This document shows positions 11,327-22,765 of a stretch of 64,000 nucleotides of DNA, one piece after another. Below the pieces are notes generated by a model, which worked only from the letters and a program-made list of their open reading frames with translations, did no database searches and was not told the origin of the DNA. A program made the translations under genes and the position numbers. Source of the DNA: Nelumbo lutea (Eukaryota; Streptophyta; Magnoliopsida; Proteales; Nelumbonaceae); assembly GCA_022828595.1 (NCBI GenBank), contig JAKGHH010000005.1, positions 26,982,193-27,046,192 on the forward strand. The letters run 5' to 3'. The number at the start of each line of letters is the position of its first letter. Position 1 is the stretch's first letter.

Positions 11327-11593
11327 GCAAAGCTACTCTTAATAAATTTGTAAATTAGTAGATAGCATCATAGAAACGGTACTTGGGAGCCAAGCAAATT
11401 GACCTGATAACTCATTTGTAAATTTCCTTGTACTTCTTTAGCAAGCTTATAATGGAGTGGGTAGGAATTGACCAAAGTCTCTAAATATTGTTTTTCTCTT
11501 TTTATTTTATTTGAGTAGGCTGGGAAAAACCATGCATAGAGGACTGGCAACCTATCACGAGTGAATACGTCAGTGTTCATGTATAATAATGGC

Positions 11594-12713
11594 AAGCCGG
11601 ACTTTCTGCTCACCTCTTCCTCCTCTCCTTTCTACTAACCTTTTAATGATCAGGCCATCTGTCAATACAACCTCCCAACAAAGGTCAAACAGAGGTTAAG
11701 CCTCTCTTAACTATTAGTTTTTAAAAATTAAATTATTTTTTATTGGGAAAATAGATCCTACTTTTCAGTTACACACCACAGTTGTTGGAAACCAATATAC
11801 CATATCCGGCGAATAAAGCTTAACAGATCCGATGAACAAGGAGACAGAGCTTGTTCCTTTCTATGCAAACAACGTGAGTCCTTTTCACAATTCTAGGTAA
11901 GCAAATGAAACATTTTGTTTCCATTTTTAGAAGCAATAAGATCAATTTTACTCTAATTTTCTTTTATGGCACAATTAAGTGATTAGACAACCTAAAAAGT
12001 ATACTTTTGGGATTGTGGATTTGGGCGTCTAGCACATATCTTGATTCTTGACATGAATCCATCGAATACTGAATTATAGTTTTAACAACTATAAATGGAT
12101 TCGCAAATTGTTTTCACTGTGGCCATTTTCACGGCAACACAGAGACTGTTTTCACAATGGGGCAAAGCCCTTGTTATCATGATGGATGTTTTCAAGGCCA
12201 TAGAGTCAAGAACTCCGTACACGGTGATTGTTTTCAAGATAGGGTAGAGACTTTATTTTCATGCCAAGAAAGTCAAACATCTCTGATTACAACGACTATT
12301 TTCACGATGAGGCGGAGCCTTAACAATTTTCACGGCAACAGAGACAACAGCCCTATACACAACAACTCTATTCATGACAACAGAGTCAACAGCTCTATAC
12401 ATGGTGATTGTTTTCACAATGGGCCCTGTTAACCCTTATTCATCAGATCTGGTATACTACTTTCCAATGGGGAAGAAGAATATCTTGTGTTGTGGGTAAC
12501 TGAAAAATAGGCATCTATTTTCTCAAAAGATTAAAGTATAAAAATAATTTAGTTTTAAAAATGTAATAGTTAACGAAGGGATAACCTCTGTTGGACTTTG
12601 TTGGGAGGTTGGACAGGTTAAATATATTGATAGATGGACAGGGACAGTTGGCTTCATTTTAGTGGGTTATTAGAGAGGAGAGGAGGAAGAGGTGAGTAGG
12701 AAATCCGGCTTGG
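11594..12713. mobile_element. Mutator-like element with long inverted arms
   Basis: The 1120-bp element is flanked by a perfect 9-bp direct repeat, AATAATGGC, at 11585-11593 and 12714-12722. A 9-bp duplication is the signature of Mutator-like transposition. The ends are inverted: AAGCCGGACTTTCTGCTCACC on the left mirrors GGTGAGTAGGAAATCCGGCTT on the right, and homology runs inward for nearly 200 bp (including CCTCCCAACAAAG and its inverse). No transposase is present. The centre is a degenerate tandem repeat. It lies about 400 bp upstream of the UGT start. Confidence 0.85.
12110..12430. repeat. Degenerate tandem repeats in MULE core
   Basis: Recurring blocks with TTTTCACGGCAACAGAG, CAACAGC-CTATACA and GGTGATTGTTTTCA appear at least five times with variable spacing (roughly 35-60 bp). 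They fill most of the element's core. No coding pattern is conserved between units. Confidence 0.65.
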
Positions 12714-14299
12714 AATAATGGCGTATCTATTCTTCATAGGTCGCAAGTGTGTAAGGGGAGGGAATTTTTCCCGTGCAACTAGGGCCTCCCCACAGCCCCC
12801 ACCCCACCTTGAATAGGACGGGTTTTCCCTGATGAGTGGGTGAACCTTGTTCCCTAATGGACAAATCCCCTTACATGAATGATCACTAGTTCAATGAAGT
12901 CACTAGCTCACAAATCCCAAAGCTACTATTTTTTATTGAAGGGCTTTTGCAAACAAAAATATGCAATTTTGTCAATTAGTAGCTTTCATACTCTAACTCC
13001 TATTTATCTCTTAGAGATTTTATCTAAACTTTCTCTAATTCCTCTTTATCCCCCCCCCCCCCACACACACACACACTTTTTATCTATATCCATGTAAAGA
13101 AAGTTCCAATTAAAAAAATTTAGAACTATTTAAATATTATAACAAAATTATATATTAACTATAAAATAATTATTCAAAACACAAAAATTAATTATAATAG
13201 ATTTGATAATATTCATATTATTAATAATTCTATATTTTTACAAAATTCATCATGAAATTATGTAGTAACAATACAAATTATAATTTTATGAACTATTCAA
13301 TTTAAATGTTATTCAAATAATAAAAATTTAACATTAAAAAAATGAAACATTATTTAAATATTTCAATAACTAAATATCTTAAATAACAAAACATTAAAAA
13401 TAGCAAAATAATTATATAAAAATATTTAATATTTTGTAATAACATGAAAATAAATAAAATTCAAATAATGAAAAACTTTAAATATTTTAAATATTATTTA
13501 AATATTTAAATAATGAAATATTTAACATGACTAAATTTTAAATAGTTAAAATAACGAAATTATGTACTATTTTTTATAAATTTATTAAAAGTAGAAAAAT
13601 AATTATAATAGATTTCATAATATTCATATTAATAATAATTTAATATTTTAAAAAATTCATAAAGAATAATGTAATAATAGTACTAATTATGATTTTATGG
13701 ATTATTAAATTCAATAAATAATTATTATTTTAAAAATGTAAATAACTAATTTCACTTATATCAATTAATAATTACATAAAATAACTTTCAAAAAAATAAT
13801 ACTTATTAGTAATAATTTTACAATAATAGTGTATATTCATTATATATTTATATATAATAAAGTTAATATTTATCATATTTTCAATCATTATTTATTGTAT
13901 TTTAGATAAATATATTTTCAATAATTATTTATAAATCTATTTTTGTTTAGTTATTTGAAAGAAAATTATCAATAATTATTGGAGATTAAACAACTATTAT
14001 TTAACTTTTAGAATTTATTTTATTGTATTTTTATTATAAATATATTTTTAGTAATTATGTATTTTGTATAGTTTATCGATTAATATTTATTAGAGATTTA
14101 ACTATTTATTAACTAATTTAATATATTTTCAGGATTTATTGTATTTTTGTAATTACTATATTTTTATTAGATATCTATTGTATTTTCATTATAAATTTCT
14201 TTTCGATAATTGTATATTTTTGCTATAAATATTGGAGACTAAACTATTGTTATTTATTAGAGATTAAACTATTAATTTAGCTGAATTTTGAAGTATTCA
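12714..14299. other. AT-rich non-coding DNA
   Basis: After about 300 bp of ordinary sequence, 13090-14290 is extremely AT-rich, with repeated AATAATTTAAATATT-like runs. No gene or terminal repeats are visible. Confidence 0.6.
13050..13076. repeat. Poly-C and (AC)n microsatellite
   Basis: A run of 13 C is followed by seven AC units. Confidence 0.95.
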
Positions 14300-15340
14300 A
14301 GCATTGGTTCAATTCAGTTGCATGCTATTTCATCAACCAAATCGACTTTGTCAGGTCAAGAGTTTGTCACTCGTAACTGACTGACCATTAGTGAAAACCC
14401 ACCAACTTGGGTTGTACCAATTTGGGTCTGTTTTCGGTTTGGTAAGTTTCTTCAAAAGATTTAAACTTAAATATTAAATTTAAATCTAATAAATTACAAT
14501 AGTATTATTAAAAAATTAAATTTATGATATAAATTTTTTTTTACTAAGAAATATGAGAAATTTACCATTTTTCTGTATTAAAAAATTATATTTGAAATAT
14601 AAAATATTAATATATATCTATGGTTGAGTTGGTTCAGTTTTGTTCGATTTACAAATGGCCAAACTGAAATTGACCTAACTTGGTCGGGTTGGAAAATTGC
14701 TGAACCAAAGTCAACCGGAAATATAAAACAATTATATACTCTTATGTATTTCTATTGTTTAGCTTTTTCTTAACTTGGTTCAGTTTTTTGAATTTTTTAT
14801 TTTTTATTCCATGTCATTTTTAAACAACCAATGAGACGCATTGGTTTGAACCAATTTTTGGTTTGGTTGGTCAATTCAAAGGATTTAAAACCTAAAAAAT
14901 TAAATTTAAATTAAAAAATATACAATGGAATTATTAAAAAATAAATTTATGATATAAAATATTATAGACAAAGAAATACGGCTGAGATATTCGATTTTGG
15001 TCAACTTACAAATGGTCAAAGCAAAACTAAGAAATTGTTGAACCAAAGCCAACTGGAATTACCAAAAACCGACCAACTCAAGTCGAGTTGGTTAGGTTGG
15101 TTGATTTCATCAGTTTGATGAACCCTAGCTGAAATTAAATTTTGTTATTTTTTTATTGTAAAAAAATATTAAAAGTAGTATATAAAATATAAGAGAAAAT
15201 CTATAATGTGCATTATGGGAAAGATATGGTATAAGAAGAGTTTTGACCAATCAAAATCTACCCATGAATTTTGATAAATAAGACCTATTGGCTACCGCAT
15301 TTATGATACCAGTTGATTGGTAAAAAAATTTGAAACATCA
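14300..15340. repeat. Dispersed TTGG/CAAC-rich repeat
   Basis: Short motifs related to GGTTGGTT, AACCAACT and GGTTCAGTTTTG recur on both strands, a pattern typical of non-autonomous hAT-like or similar elements. A stretch near 14725-14770 is copied at 17375-17430 on the far side of the solo LTR, so a related repeat lies on both sides of that insertion. Confidence 0.45.
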
Positions 15341-15352
15341 TATACTTCCCAC

Positions 15353-17310
15353 TGAAAGAATGGTAGGATCCATCTAATGGACGCCATAAAGGTTGCGGAA
15401 TGGGTGGGCGAATTTCAAAAATTTCCTATCTTCTCCCAACTGGGAATCATATTCCCTAAATTTAGAATACAATATTCAAGGATCCTACTTGAACCATAAT
15501 CAAACCAGATCTGTACCAAAAGATAAATGGGAGGAATATACCTGATCCGGAGAAGCAGTATCTCCCAAAGTTGGTGTTCACGCCCAAAGAATGCTCCAAG
15601 ATCCGTTCCTGCTGAAGATGACACAGCTGTGGATGGAACAAAACCAGCAGGGTGCGTCCTACACACTGGATCCTTCACAAGAATCCTCTGGAAACAGTAA
15701 ACACTGAATCCTATTAGTCTTTGTTGCAAGACTAATGTCAAGAACAGATTTCTTGACTTTCTTTTTCTGCAAAGATCTAATCTTGCAAAAACAGATGGCG
15801 GCGGCAGGAGGAGAACTCTAAAGGCGAAAAGGCTGAACTGCCTTTTTCTTTTCTGGAGTATGAATGAGATCCTATCTCAATTCGTAGGAGATATCCTATA
15901 TCTCTTCAAGGTGGTTCGAAATCTGATATTTCTCTTTCTTGATTAGGGTTTCTCCTCCTTTCTTCTTGATTAAGAATCCTCCTAATTAGGAGTTATCCCA
16001 ATCCAAATCAGTATTTGGATAGGGGATAATCTTAATCCTATCTGCAGATAAAGTTAACTTACTCCTGATCTTATCAGGAGGTTATCAGATTCAAATCTAA
16101 TTTGAATTTGGTCTCCAAGAGTGGATAAGGCTAAAGGCCCAATCCTTTTACTAACATTAATCTCAGATTCGCCCCAAGGATGGGTGATCATATGAGCCCA
16201 CCTCGAAATGGGCTTTTGGCCCATTAAGTGTTCAGTGTCTAATTACATTCCAATCTGCTGCCCAGTTGGGCTTCTTTGTATGGCTTGGGACCCAAGCATT
16301 GATCTACACACCAGCCACATGGGTTCGGCCCAGCCTTTAATACAAGGCCCAGTCGAATTCACTGAAAAACTCAATGAACCCCTTGAGTCCATCATATGGA
16401 CCCTATGGGCCCAACACTTACATTAAGTGGTCCCTGGGCCAAGCCATCTTATAAAAACCCAGGGACTATGGGCAGGTGCAAGATTAGCCCATCAGGTATT
16501 ATCCTCAATGGTCTTACACTTAACCTCTCAGCCCTTAATGATCAAGCACTGCCCGACAAGAGAGGACCTCTCCCTCGGCTGCAAGGAACAGTGCCGCACT
16601 CTCCTCTCACATGGATCCCGGGAATTAAAACCATTTGCAAACAATTTGAAACCGTACATATATATATATATATAAATATATTAATTTTGCAAAACAAAAT
16701 TCCAACGATTGAAATCAACTACCGGCAGTTTGGTTTCCATCAGAGAGAGTGCATTCCCGATCATTACCCTTTGTCTGACAAAGTGGCTGATTCTGTCACT
16801 ATGATCACCCACTCAGATGAATTCTCAAACTGCCCCAACATACCCAGGTTTTGATCCCCGCTAAGGATCTCACTGATTGGCATATCAAAGGCAGCCTGAT
16901 CCAACACCTAGTGAAGTGTCATAATCGAGTCTAGGGGTCAGGTGTAAATTTCCAGTTTTTGCCCATCTATCTCCAAGGTCCAGGGCAATACTGGAAATCT
17001 GGTCCGGTTCAAGGATTCAAGTAATCCCACACTGCATGTGCCTCGGGTCTTACCCTGGTGGCTGAGATAGGCCATCCCAACACTTGGTGGCACACCAGTA
17101 TCAGCCTTGGCAGGATAAATCTCCCTAGACTTATCCAACGGCTGTGAACATTTAAAACTAACACGAGTTTCTATAAATGTCCAGTTTTAGGGTTTTACAC
17201 AGAATTAAACCAAACAACATGAATCAAACATGCACTTTATTTATTTCCACTAAATAACAAAAGCACATCAAATCAGATTGAAGCTAAGGGCATACAAAAA
17301 CTGTCTAACA
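15353..17310 (-). mobile_element. Solo LTR, family A Copia
   Basis: This complete 1958-bp LTR in reverse orientation starts (minus strand) TGTTAGACAG at 17310 and ends at 15353. It is flanked by a perfect 5-bp target duplication CCCAC (15348-15352 and 17311-17315). With no internal domain and an intact duplication, it is a solo LTR left by recombination between the two LTRs of one insertion. The Copia assignment comes from the related element at 23706-29207, which carries a Copia gag and protease. An (AT)n run lies near 16657-16680. Confidence 0.93.
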
Positions 17311-18474
17311 CCCACATCATAGTCGAACCCAAAATATAAATAATTAATTATTACTTATTTAAAAAGTTGACAATATAAGACAATTGTATACTCTTGTGTG
17401 TTTCTATTGTTAGCTTTTTCTTAATAAATCCTGTGCATCACATAGGTCCCCACTAGTTATGTTTTGAAAATAATGGCAAGTTGGTAAGTGGGAAAATACA
17501 TTGAACAAAACACCAATGTTATAAAAATTGATCAAGAGGCCAAACCATTTTTTCCACTGGGTCGTGGGCCACCTTTTCAACCGTTTGAGTTGAATGGTTA
17601 GATCAAGTCGTGCCACATCAGCACAATCTCTGTGTGTGTAGGTATTTATAACCATCTATTTTATCAACAAATTATGTATAATTATGTGCTACATGTAATA
17701 TATGTATTATTTTACAATTAATTTATGTTTTTAATCTTTTTATTTGTATACACATTTAGTGTGAAACTCATGACCTAGTTACTAGGTCGAATGGGTCAAC
17801 AATCCAATTGCCTAGGAAAGATGGTTTTTGACTAGGTCAATGATTTTTTACTAATTTCCAAGTTTTACTAAAACTGGACCTAGAATCTTGGCTGGAAGAT
17901 GGTTCAAATGGTTCAACCAGCTTAGTCAATGGTAGTTGGAAAAACTGCAAGAGTACCTTTTGTTAAAAACCATACCCAAAAATCATTAATGTACTCAGGT
18001 TCAAACATCCTTCTCTAAGTTTGAGTGATTAGGGGTTTTATTCTCCATCTCTCGTAGCTAATTGATCGAGCATGGATATCTCACCCATATGATTTCGTAA
18101 TAGCACCTTGTCTCAATTCTTGGCATCTATCCATCTATATCATCCACCATTCAATCAATTTTGAGAGCATAGTAGAGAAGCCTCCACCAATTCAGAGTCA
18201 TTCACTTGGAGGCCCATGGCTAGGCAGCATCAATTCCATCTTCATGGCAATATTAGAAAATGTCTTTCCCATCATTGGTTTCCTTATATTCATTGTTGTC
18301 TTTCATGATAGGGTAGATGAGGGAGGGTCTTGATAGTTGAAGCTGTCTTATGCTCGATTTGGTCAAGAACAAAGCTCCAAAGATTCCAATTCTTGAAGAA
18401 TTCCATTGTATGGTAGCTCAAAACGTTTATGTCTCCACAAATCCCATGCATGCTCTAGATAATCACCATCATCC
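17311..18474. other. Repeat-rich spacer
   Basis: Non-coding. 17431-17456 reads CTGTGCATCACATAGGTCCC followed by CACTAG and then T, compatible with a Helitron 3' end (short hairpin, CTRR, insertion before T). 17520-17960 holds GGTCAA/TTGACC-type dispersed repeat sequence. From about 18000 the sequence is unrecognised and may be the 5' part of the LINE that follows. Confidence 0.4.
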
Positions 18475-19085
18475 ATGAAAGTCCTTGCTTGGAACTACCA
18501 AGGGATGAGAAGCCCCAAGGTAGTTTGCAATATTGCTAAGCTCATCGCCAATACAAGGCCTGAAATTGCTTTCCTTTCTAAAACTAAATCCATTGTTGAT
18601 CTTGCAAAGAGAATATTCATGCCTTTAGAGTGGATGGATTATCATTGTATTGATGTGATTGGACTCACTAGCGGCCTCTGTTTACTTTGGGATTCTTGTG
18701 TTACACTTTGTATCCTTTGTAGCAACCAAAATCTCATCATTGTTTAGGTGACATATGCAATTGGTAGAGGGAAGTGGGACTTAGTCTTTGCCTATGGCTT
18801 TCCCCACTGAGAAGATAGAATTCACCTATGGAAAATGATTCACTCTTATTACAAACAAAATGATGTCCTATGGCCTCTTGTTGCTGACTTAAATGCCACT
18901 CTCTCGGGTAAAGAAAAGCATGGAGATACCAAGGCCTCACCCTAATAGATTAGGGAGTTCTCTGATTTCATTAATGATTGTGGTTTATGACCTATTGGTT
19001 ATCAAGATCCAACTTACACTTGGACAAATAGACTCTCAACTCACTTGTTAGTCAAGGAATGCTTTGATCATGTCCTTGTCCATTC
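18475..19085 (+). pseudogene. LINE endonuclease fragment, part 1
   Basis: The start of an L1-type LINE ORF2 endonuclease is readable: KVLAWNYQGMRSPK, then FLSKTK, and later DLNATLSGKEKHGD and PTYTWTNRLS, with stops at 18746, 18810, 18944 and 18989. The endonuclease normally nicks target DNA. The LINE is interrupted at 19085 by a Copia element and resumes at 21013; removing the insertion and one copy of its CATTC duplication gives continuous endonuclease coding (HSSWLSWFPKETVKHL). Confidence 0.85.
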
Positions 19086-19275
19086 AGATAGAACTAGAAT
19101 GACTTGGGGATCAAAAACTAATGACCTGATTGTATTCATTTGGTGTATATAGACACGATGATTACAAGAGATAATGATGGAGGTTACAAGAAATAATGAG
19201 ATAATGATGAGGTTCAGTGAGGGATAATGATTATCCAATTACAACTCAGGTGGATAATCTCATGTACAGCTAACA
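19086..19275 (-). repeat. 3' LTR of short Copia
   Basis: This 190-bp LTR begins (minus strand) TGTTAGCTGTACATGAG. It matches 20826-21012, including ACTAATGA-CTGATTGTATTC and AGAGATAATGATG-type blocks. The LTR is preceded by a short purine-rich tract (minus strand GAGGTGGG). Confidence 0.9.
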
Positions 19276-19751
19276 CCCACCTCAAGCGAAACTGGAGGAG
19301 CTACAATGAGCTTGTCACGAAGAGAACTGAATCGAGTAACATGAAGAGGTTTGGTGAAAATATCTGTTGTCTGATCGACAATAGACAAAAAATGCACTTG
19401 AAGTTGCTTTTGTTGGACCTTGTATCGTACAAAATGATAATCTAAGGCAATGTGTTTGTTGCGGGCATGGTGAATGGGGTTAGAGGCAAGGTATGTAGCC
19501 CTGATACTGTCACACCATAGGATGGGAGGAGAGGAGGGAGGCATGCCCAACTCTTGAAGTAACATTTGAAGGCAAGTTAGTTCCGCAGCAAGATGAGCAA
19601 GAGTGGTATTTTGCCTCTGTACTAGAGCAGGAAACCATTGGTTACTTCTTGGATGCCCAAGATACCAAGTTAGGTCCCTAGTAGATGCAGTACCCACCAT
19701 GGGAGCATCGATCGTCAGGGCAACCAGCCCAATCGGAGTCACTAAAACCAT
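19276..19751 (-). pseudogene. Copia RNase H, C-terminal end
   Basis: An open minus-strand frame holds the end of Copia RNase H: TTLAHLAAELTCLQMLLQEL, WCDSIRATYLASNP, ARNKHIALDYHFVR and DIFTKPL. It is preceded by stop-broken sequence back to about 20290. Confidence 0.85.
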
Positions 19752-20206
19752 GTAATTAATAGGATGAACTCTTGATAATATTGGGGCCCAAATGAAGGGT
19801 GTGTTTGACGTAACGCAGGATGCGCTTAACAGTGACCCAATGAGATATAGATGGCTAAGACATAAACTATGATACTTTGTTCATAGAGTAGGCTAGACCA
19901 GGTCATGTCACTGTAAGATATTGAAGGGCACCTATAGTGCTATGAATCAGAGAGTGATCTTCAAAGGGTGAGGAAGGATATGCAACAAGCTTGGTACTGG
20001 TGGCCATCGGTGTTGAACATGGCTTAGCTTCAGTCATCTTTATGCGCTTGAGAATCTCATAAGCTTATTGAGATTGAGAAAGATGAAGATTAGTAGATGT
20101 CTGTGTACATTGAATGCCAAGAAAGAAGTGAAGTGGGTTGAGATCATGTAAAGAAAATTCATTAGAGAGGTGACCAATAATGGATTGGATCATTGAAGCA
20201 TTGGAG

Positions 20207-20810
20207 CTAGTAATGATGATGTCTCCACATACACCAGAATGAGAGTGATATCCGATGATGTGTGGTAAATGAAGAGCAAAGCGTCATCCTTCGATTATGT
20301 GAATCCCTGAGCAAGAAGAGAATCTCGCAATGTTGTAAACCAGGCTCTTGAAAATTGGAAAAGGCCATAGAGAGAGCGATGTAGCTTACAAACGTGATTT
20401 GGATAAGAAGGATGAGCAAAACCCGATGGTTGGACCATGTAGACCTCTTCGTCAAGTAGACCATGGAGGAAAGTGTTACTTACATCCGATTGACGAGTGG
20501 TCCAAGAGAGAGAGACAGCCATGGGAAGGATTAAGCGCAAAGTGGTTGGTTTAACAACTAGACTAAATGTGTCTTCAAAATCAATGCCTTCCTGTTGGTG
20601 ATAGCCTTTAGCAACGAGGCACGCATTGAAGCGTTCAATAGACCCATCAGACCTGCGCTTGATCTTGTAAACCCAACGACAACCAATAGCTTGTTTGTTA
20701 GATGGAAGAGGAACCAAAGACCATGTATTATTTTGTAGAAGAGCATCAAATTCAGCTCTAGTGAGAGGGAGAAGGTTTGGGTTGAAGAAGAGGATGAGGC
20801 CATGGGGCTT
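20207..20810 (-). pseudogene. Copia reverse transcriptase fragment
   Basis: The N-terminal part of a Copia RT (RVT_2 family) is readable: CRWVYKIKRRSDGSIERF, ACLVAKGYHQQEGIDFEDTF, SDVSNTFLHGLLDEEVYM and SLYGLFQFSRAW. Frames shift near 20300. The remaining catalytic region is missing or unreadable. Confidence 0.88.
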
Positions 20811-20825
20811 TCAGCTCTGATACCA

Positions 20826-21012
20826 AGACAGAACTAGGATGATCTGGGGATAAAAAAACTAATGATCTGATTGTATTCATTTGGTGTATATATACACAAT
20901 GATTACAAGAGATAATGATGAAGGTTACAAGAGATAATGATATAATGATGAGGTTCGTGAGGGATAATTATCCAATTACAACTCAGATGGATAATCTTGT
21001 GTACAATTTACA
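20826..21012 (-). repeat. 5' LTR of short Copia
   Basis: The 187-bp LTR is partner of 19086-19275. Its minus-strand 3' end (GTTCTGTCT) abuts the primer-binding site without a gap. Confidence 0.9.
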
Positions 21013-21712
21013 CATTCTTCCTGGTTTTCTTGGTTCCCAAAAGAAACAGTGAAGCACTTATGAACCCTAGGTAATGACCACAAGCCCATTTTATTTGGAC
21101 TCACTAGTTTCATTTGAACATAAAAGCCCCTAAGAAGATTTGAGGCTATATGGACTACTTATGCTGACTACAATGATACCCTTAACAAATGGATTTCAAG
21201 TAATGGTGGCTTTATTGACAAGTGCAAAACAATAGAAAATTCCAACTTAGTAAGTAGTACCATTCTAAGCTGCAATTCAAAACTCAAACCAAAGAAATTA
21301 AAGCAAAATTAGAAGGCTTAGAAGCTGGGAATTTGGGGGAACATCCAACCGCTGAGGGAAATATACTTTGAAAAGATCTCGAGGTCTGGTATGATTGGGA
21401 AGAACTATTCTAGAAGTAGAGGTCTCAATGTGGTTTGCTTCACCATGGCGACAAAAATACTCACTTCTTCCATACGTCAGCCACAAATAGAAAAAGAAAA
21501 AAATAGCATTTATTGGTTCGAAGGCAACAATGGGAATTGGGCTTTGGACCCAAAGGAAATTGATGATGTGATTACTTCATTTTATCAATATCTCTATTCT
21601 TCAATTTCTCATTCTCTAGATGATGTTGATGAACAACTTTTGTTTCCTACTATCATTGATGGTAAGAATACTACATTAACCAGACCTCCAGATATGTTGG
21701 AGGTCAAACGCA
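21013..21712 (+). pseudogene. LINE ORF2 fragment, part 2
   Basis: The LINE resumes with the end of the endonuclease (GNDHKPILF) and the linker to reverse transcriptase, for example RFEAIWTTYADYNDTLNKW, FEGNNGNWALDPKEIDDVI and SFYQYLYSS. It is broken by several stops. It stops at 21712 where a CACTA transposon starts; the next LINE part begins at 30125. Confidence 0.85.
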
Positions 21713-21837
21713 CACTATAGGAAAATGATTTTTAGCGACAGACAAAACTATCGGTAAAAGTTTTACCAACAATCACCATATTGTTGCTAAAATAGCTATT
21801 GTTAAATGTTGTAGCGACAATTTTGGCAATTGTCGGT

Positions 21838-22760
21838 TGATGCGGCATGATCCGGGCACTCCTAGCTGGCTGCTAACTGGCTCCTAAATGGCAACAGACG
21901 ACACCTGAGAAGAAGAAGGTGAAGGATTCCCAGGGGATTTGCTCAGCGGGAATACTCCAAAGCTTAACTTAGAACGTTAGGAGAGAAAGTAAAGAGTGTA
22001 AAGAGGCTAAGAGTGTAGGTCGCGATAAATCACTGAGTTCTCAAGATTAGCTCGAGAGCAAGTATGATGAATCAAAATCAGATTTTATCAAAGATCTCTC
22101 TCCCCTTTGACAAAGGGGCTTTTATAGGGGCATTCTTGCCAAATCGGGCATAACCGCCACTGGATTCTGTTGCAGCCATTACCTGCTAGGGTTGCGCAGG
22201 TGACCGTCACAGGGTACTACCCAATTGGATGGGTGACACACCCCGGGAGGATAGGCACGCCACCATCTGTCAAGAGATGTGGGTACAGTCTGTCGAATGG
22301 GCAAGGACTGCGTTGTTAGTCAAGAGATGTGGCGTAGTCTGACGAGTATGGTCTTGTCAGATAGAAGCTTCCTAAGAAAGTCGCGTTGCTTAGTCGTGAG
22401 CTACCCTGTTGCGCAGTGAGCTATGTTGTCGTGAGCTACTTCGTAGCGAGCTCACAGGGGTACTTCGAGGTGACCCTCATCGAGATTGTCTTTGGGGTAG
22501 TCTTTCTGCCTAAGTGTTGGAGCGAGATGGCTACCCTAGCTCGTGAGTTGGCATAGTCTTGGAGTATTCCCTTTCAGTAGCTCGGGGGACCTTGAGCTCA
22601 CGTTGTAGCGAGCTCCCCCTATAGCGAGCTATGATGTAGCGAGTTGTCCTGCAGGCTCGTTACTTAGTCACAGTCAGGCTATGGTGCTGAGCTGTTGCTC
22701 GTGCTGCGTTAGGTTCACGTGTCTTTGTCTCAAGGGGTTGGGTCAAATCATTCTCCATCA
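21838..22760 (-). mobile_element. Solo LTR inside CACTA
   Basis: This 923-bp block has ends TGATG...CATCA and 5-bp flanks TCGGT (21833-21837) and CCGGT (22761-22765), differing by one transition. A minus-strand TATA-like CCCCTATAAAAG lies near 22115-22125, suggesting LTR orientation on the minus strand. It is GC-richer than its surroundings and contains many GTAGCGAGCT-type short repeats (22430-22660). The family is not identified. Confidence 0.8.
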
Positions 22761-22765
22761 CCGGT

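Larger units (their letters stand above)
19086..21012 (-). mobile_element. Short Copia element inserted in LINE
   Basis: This minus-strand element of 1927 bp has LTRs at 19086-19275 (3') and 20826-21012 (5') and a 5-bp target duplication CATTC (19081-19085, 21013-21017). The primer-binding site TGGTATCAGAGC lies immediately inside the 5' LTR at 20814-20825. Only the reverse transcriptase and RNase H regions remain; gag, protease and integrase are deleted. By the site and duplication, LTR ends are TG...CT rather than the usual TG...CA. Confidence 0.9.

Noticed and set aside
22390..22660. Repeated TAGCGAGCT-type motif considered as a CRISPR-like array
   Set aside because: Irregular spacing, units under 15 bp, and a plant nuclear LTR context.
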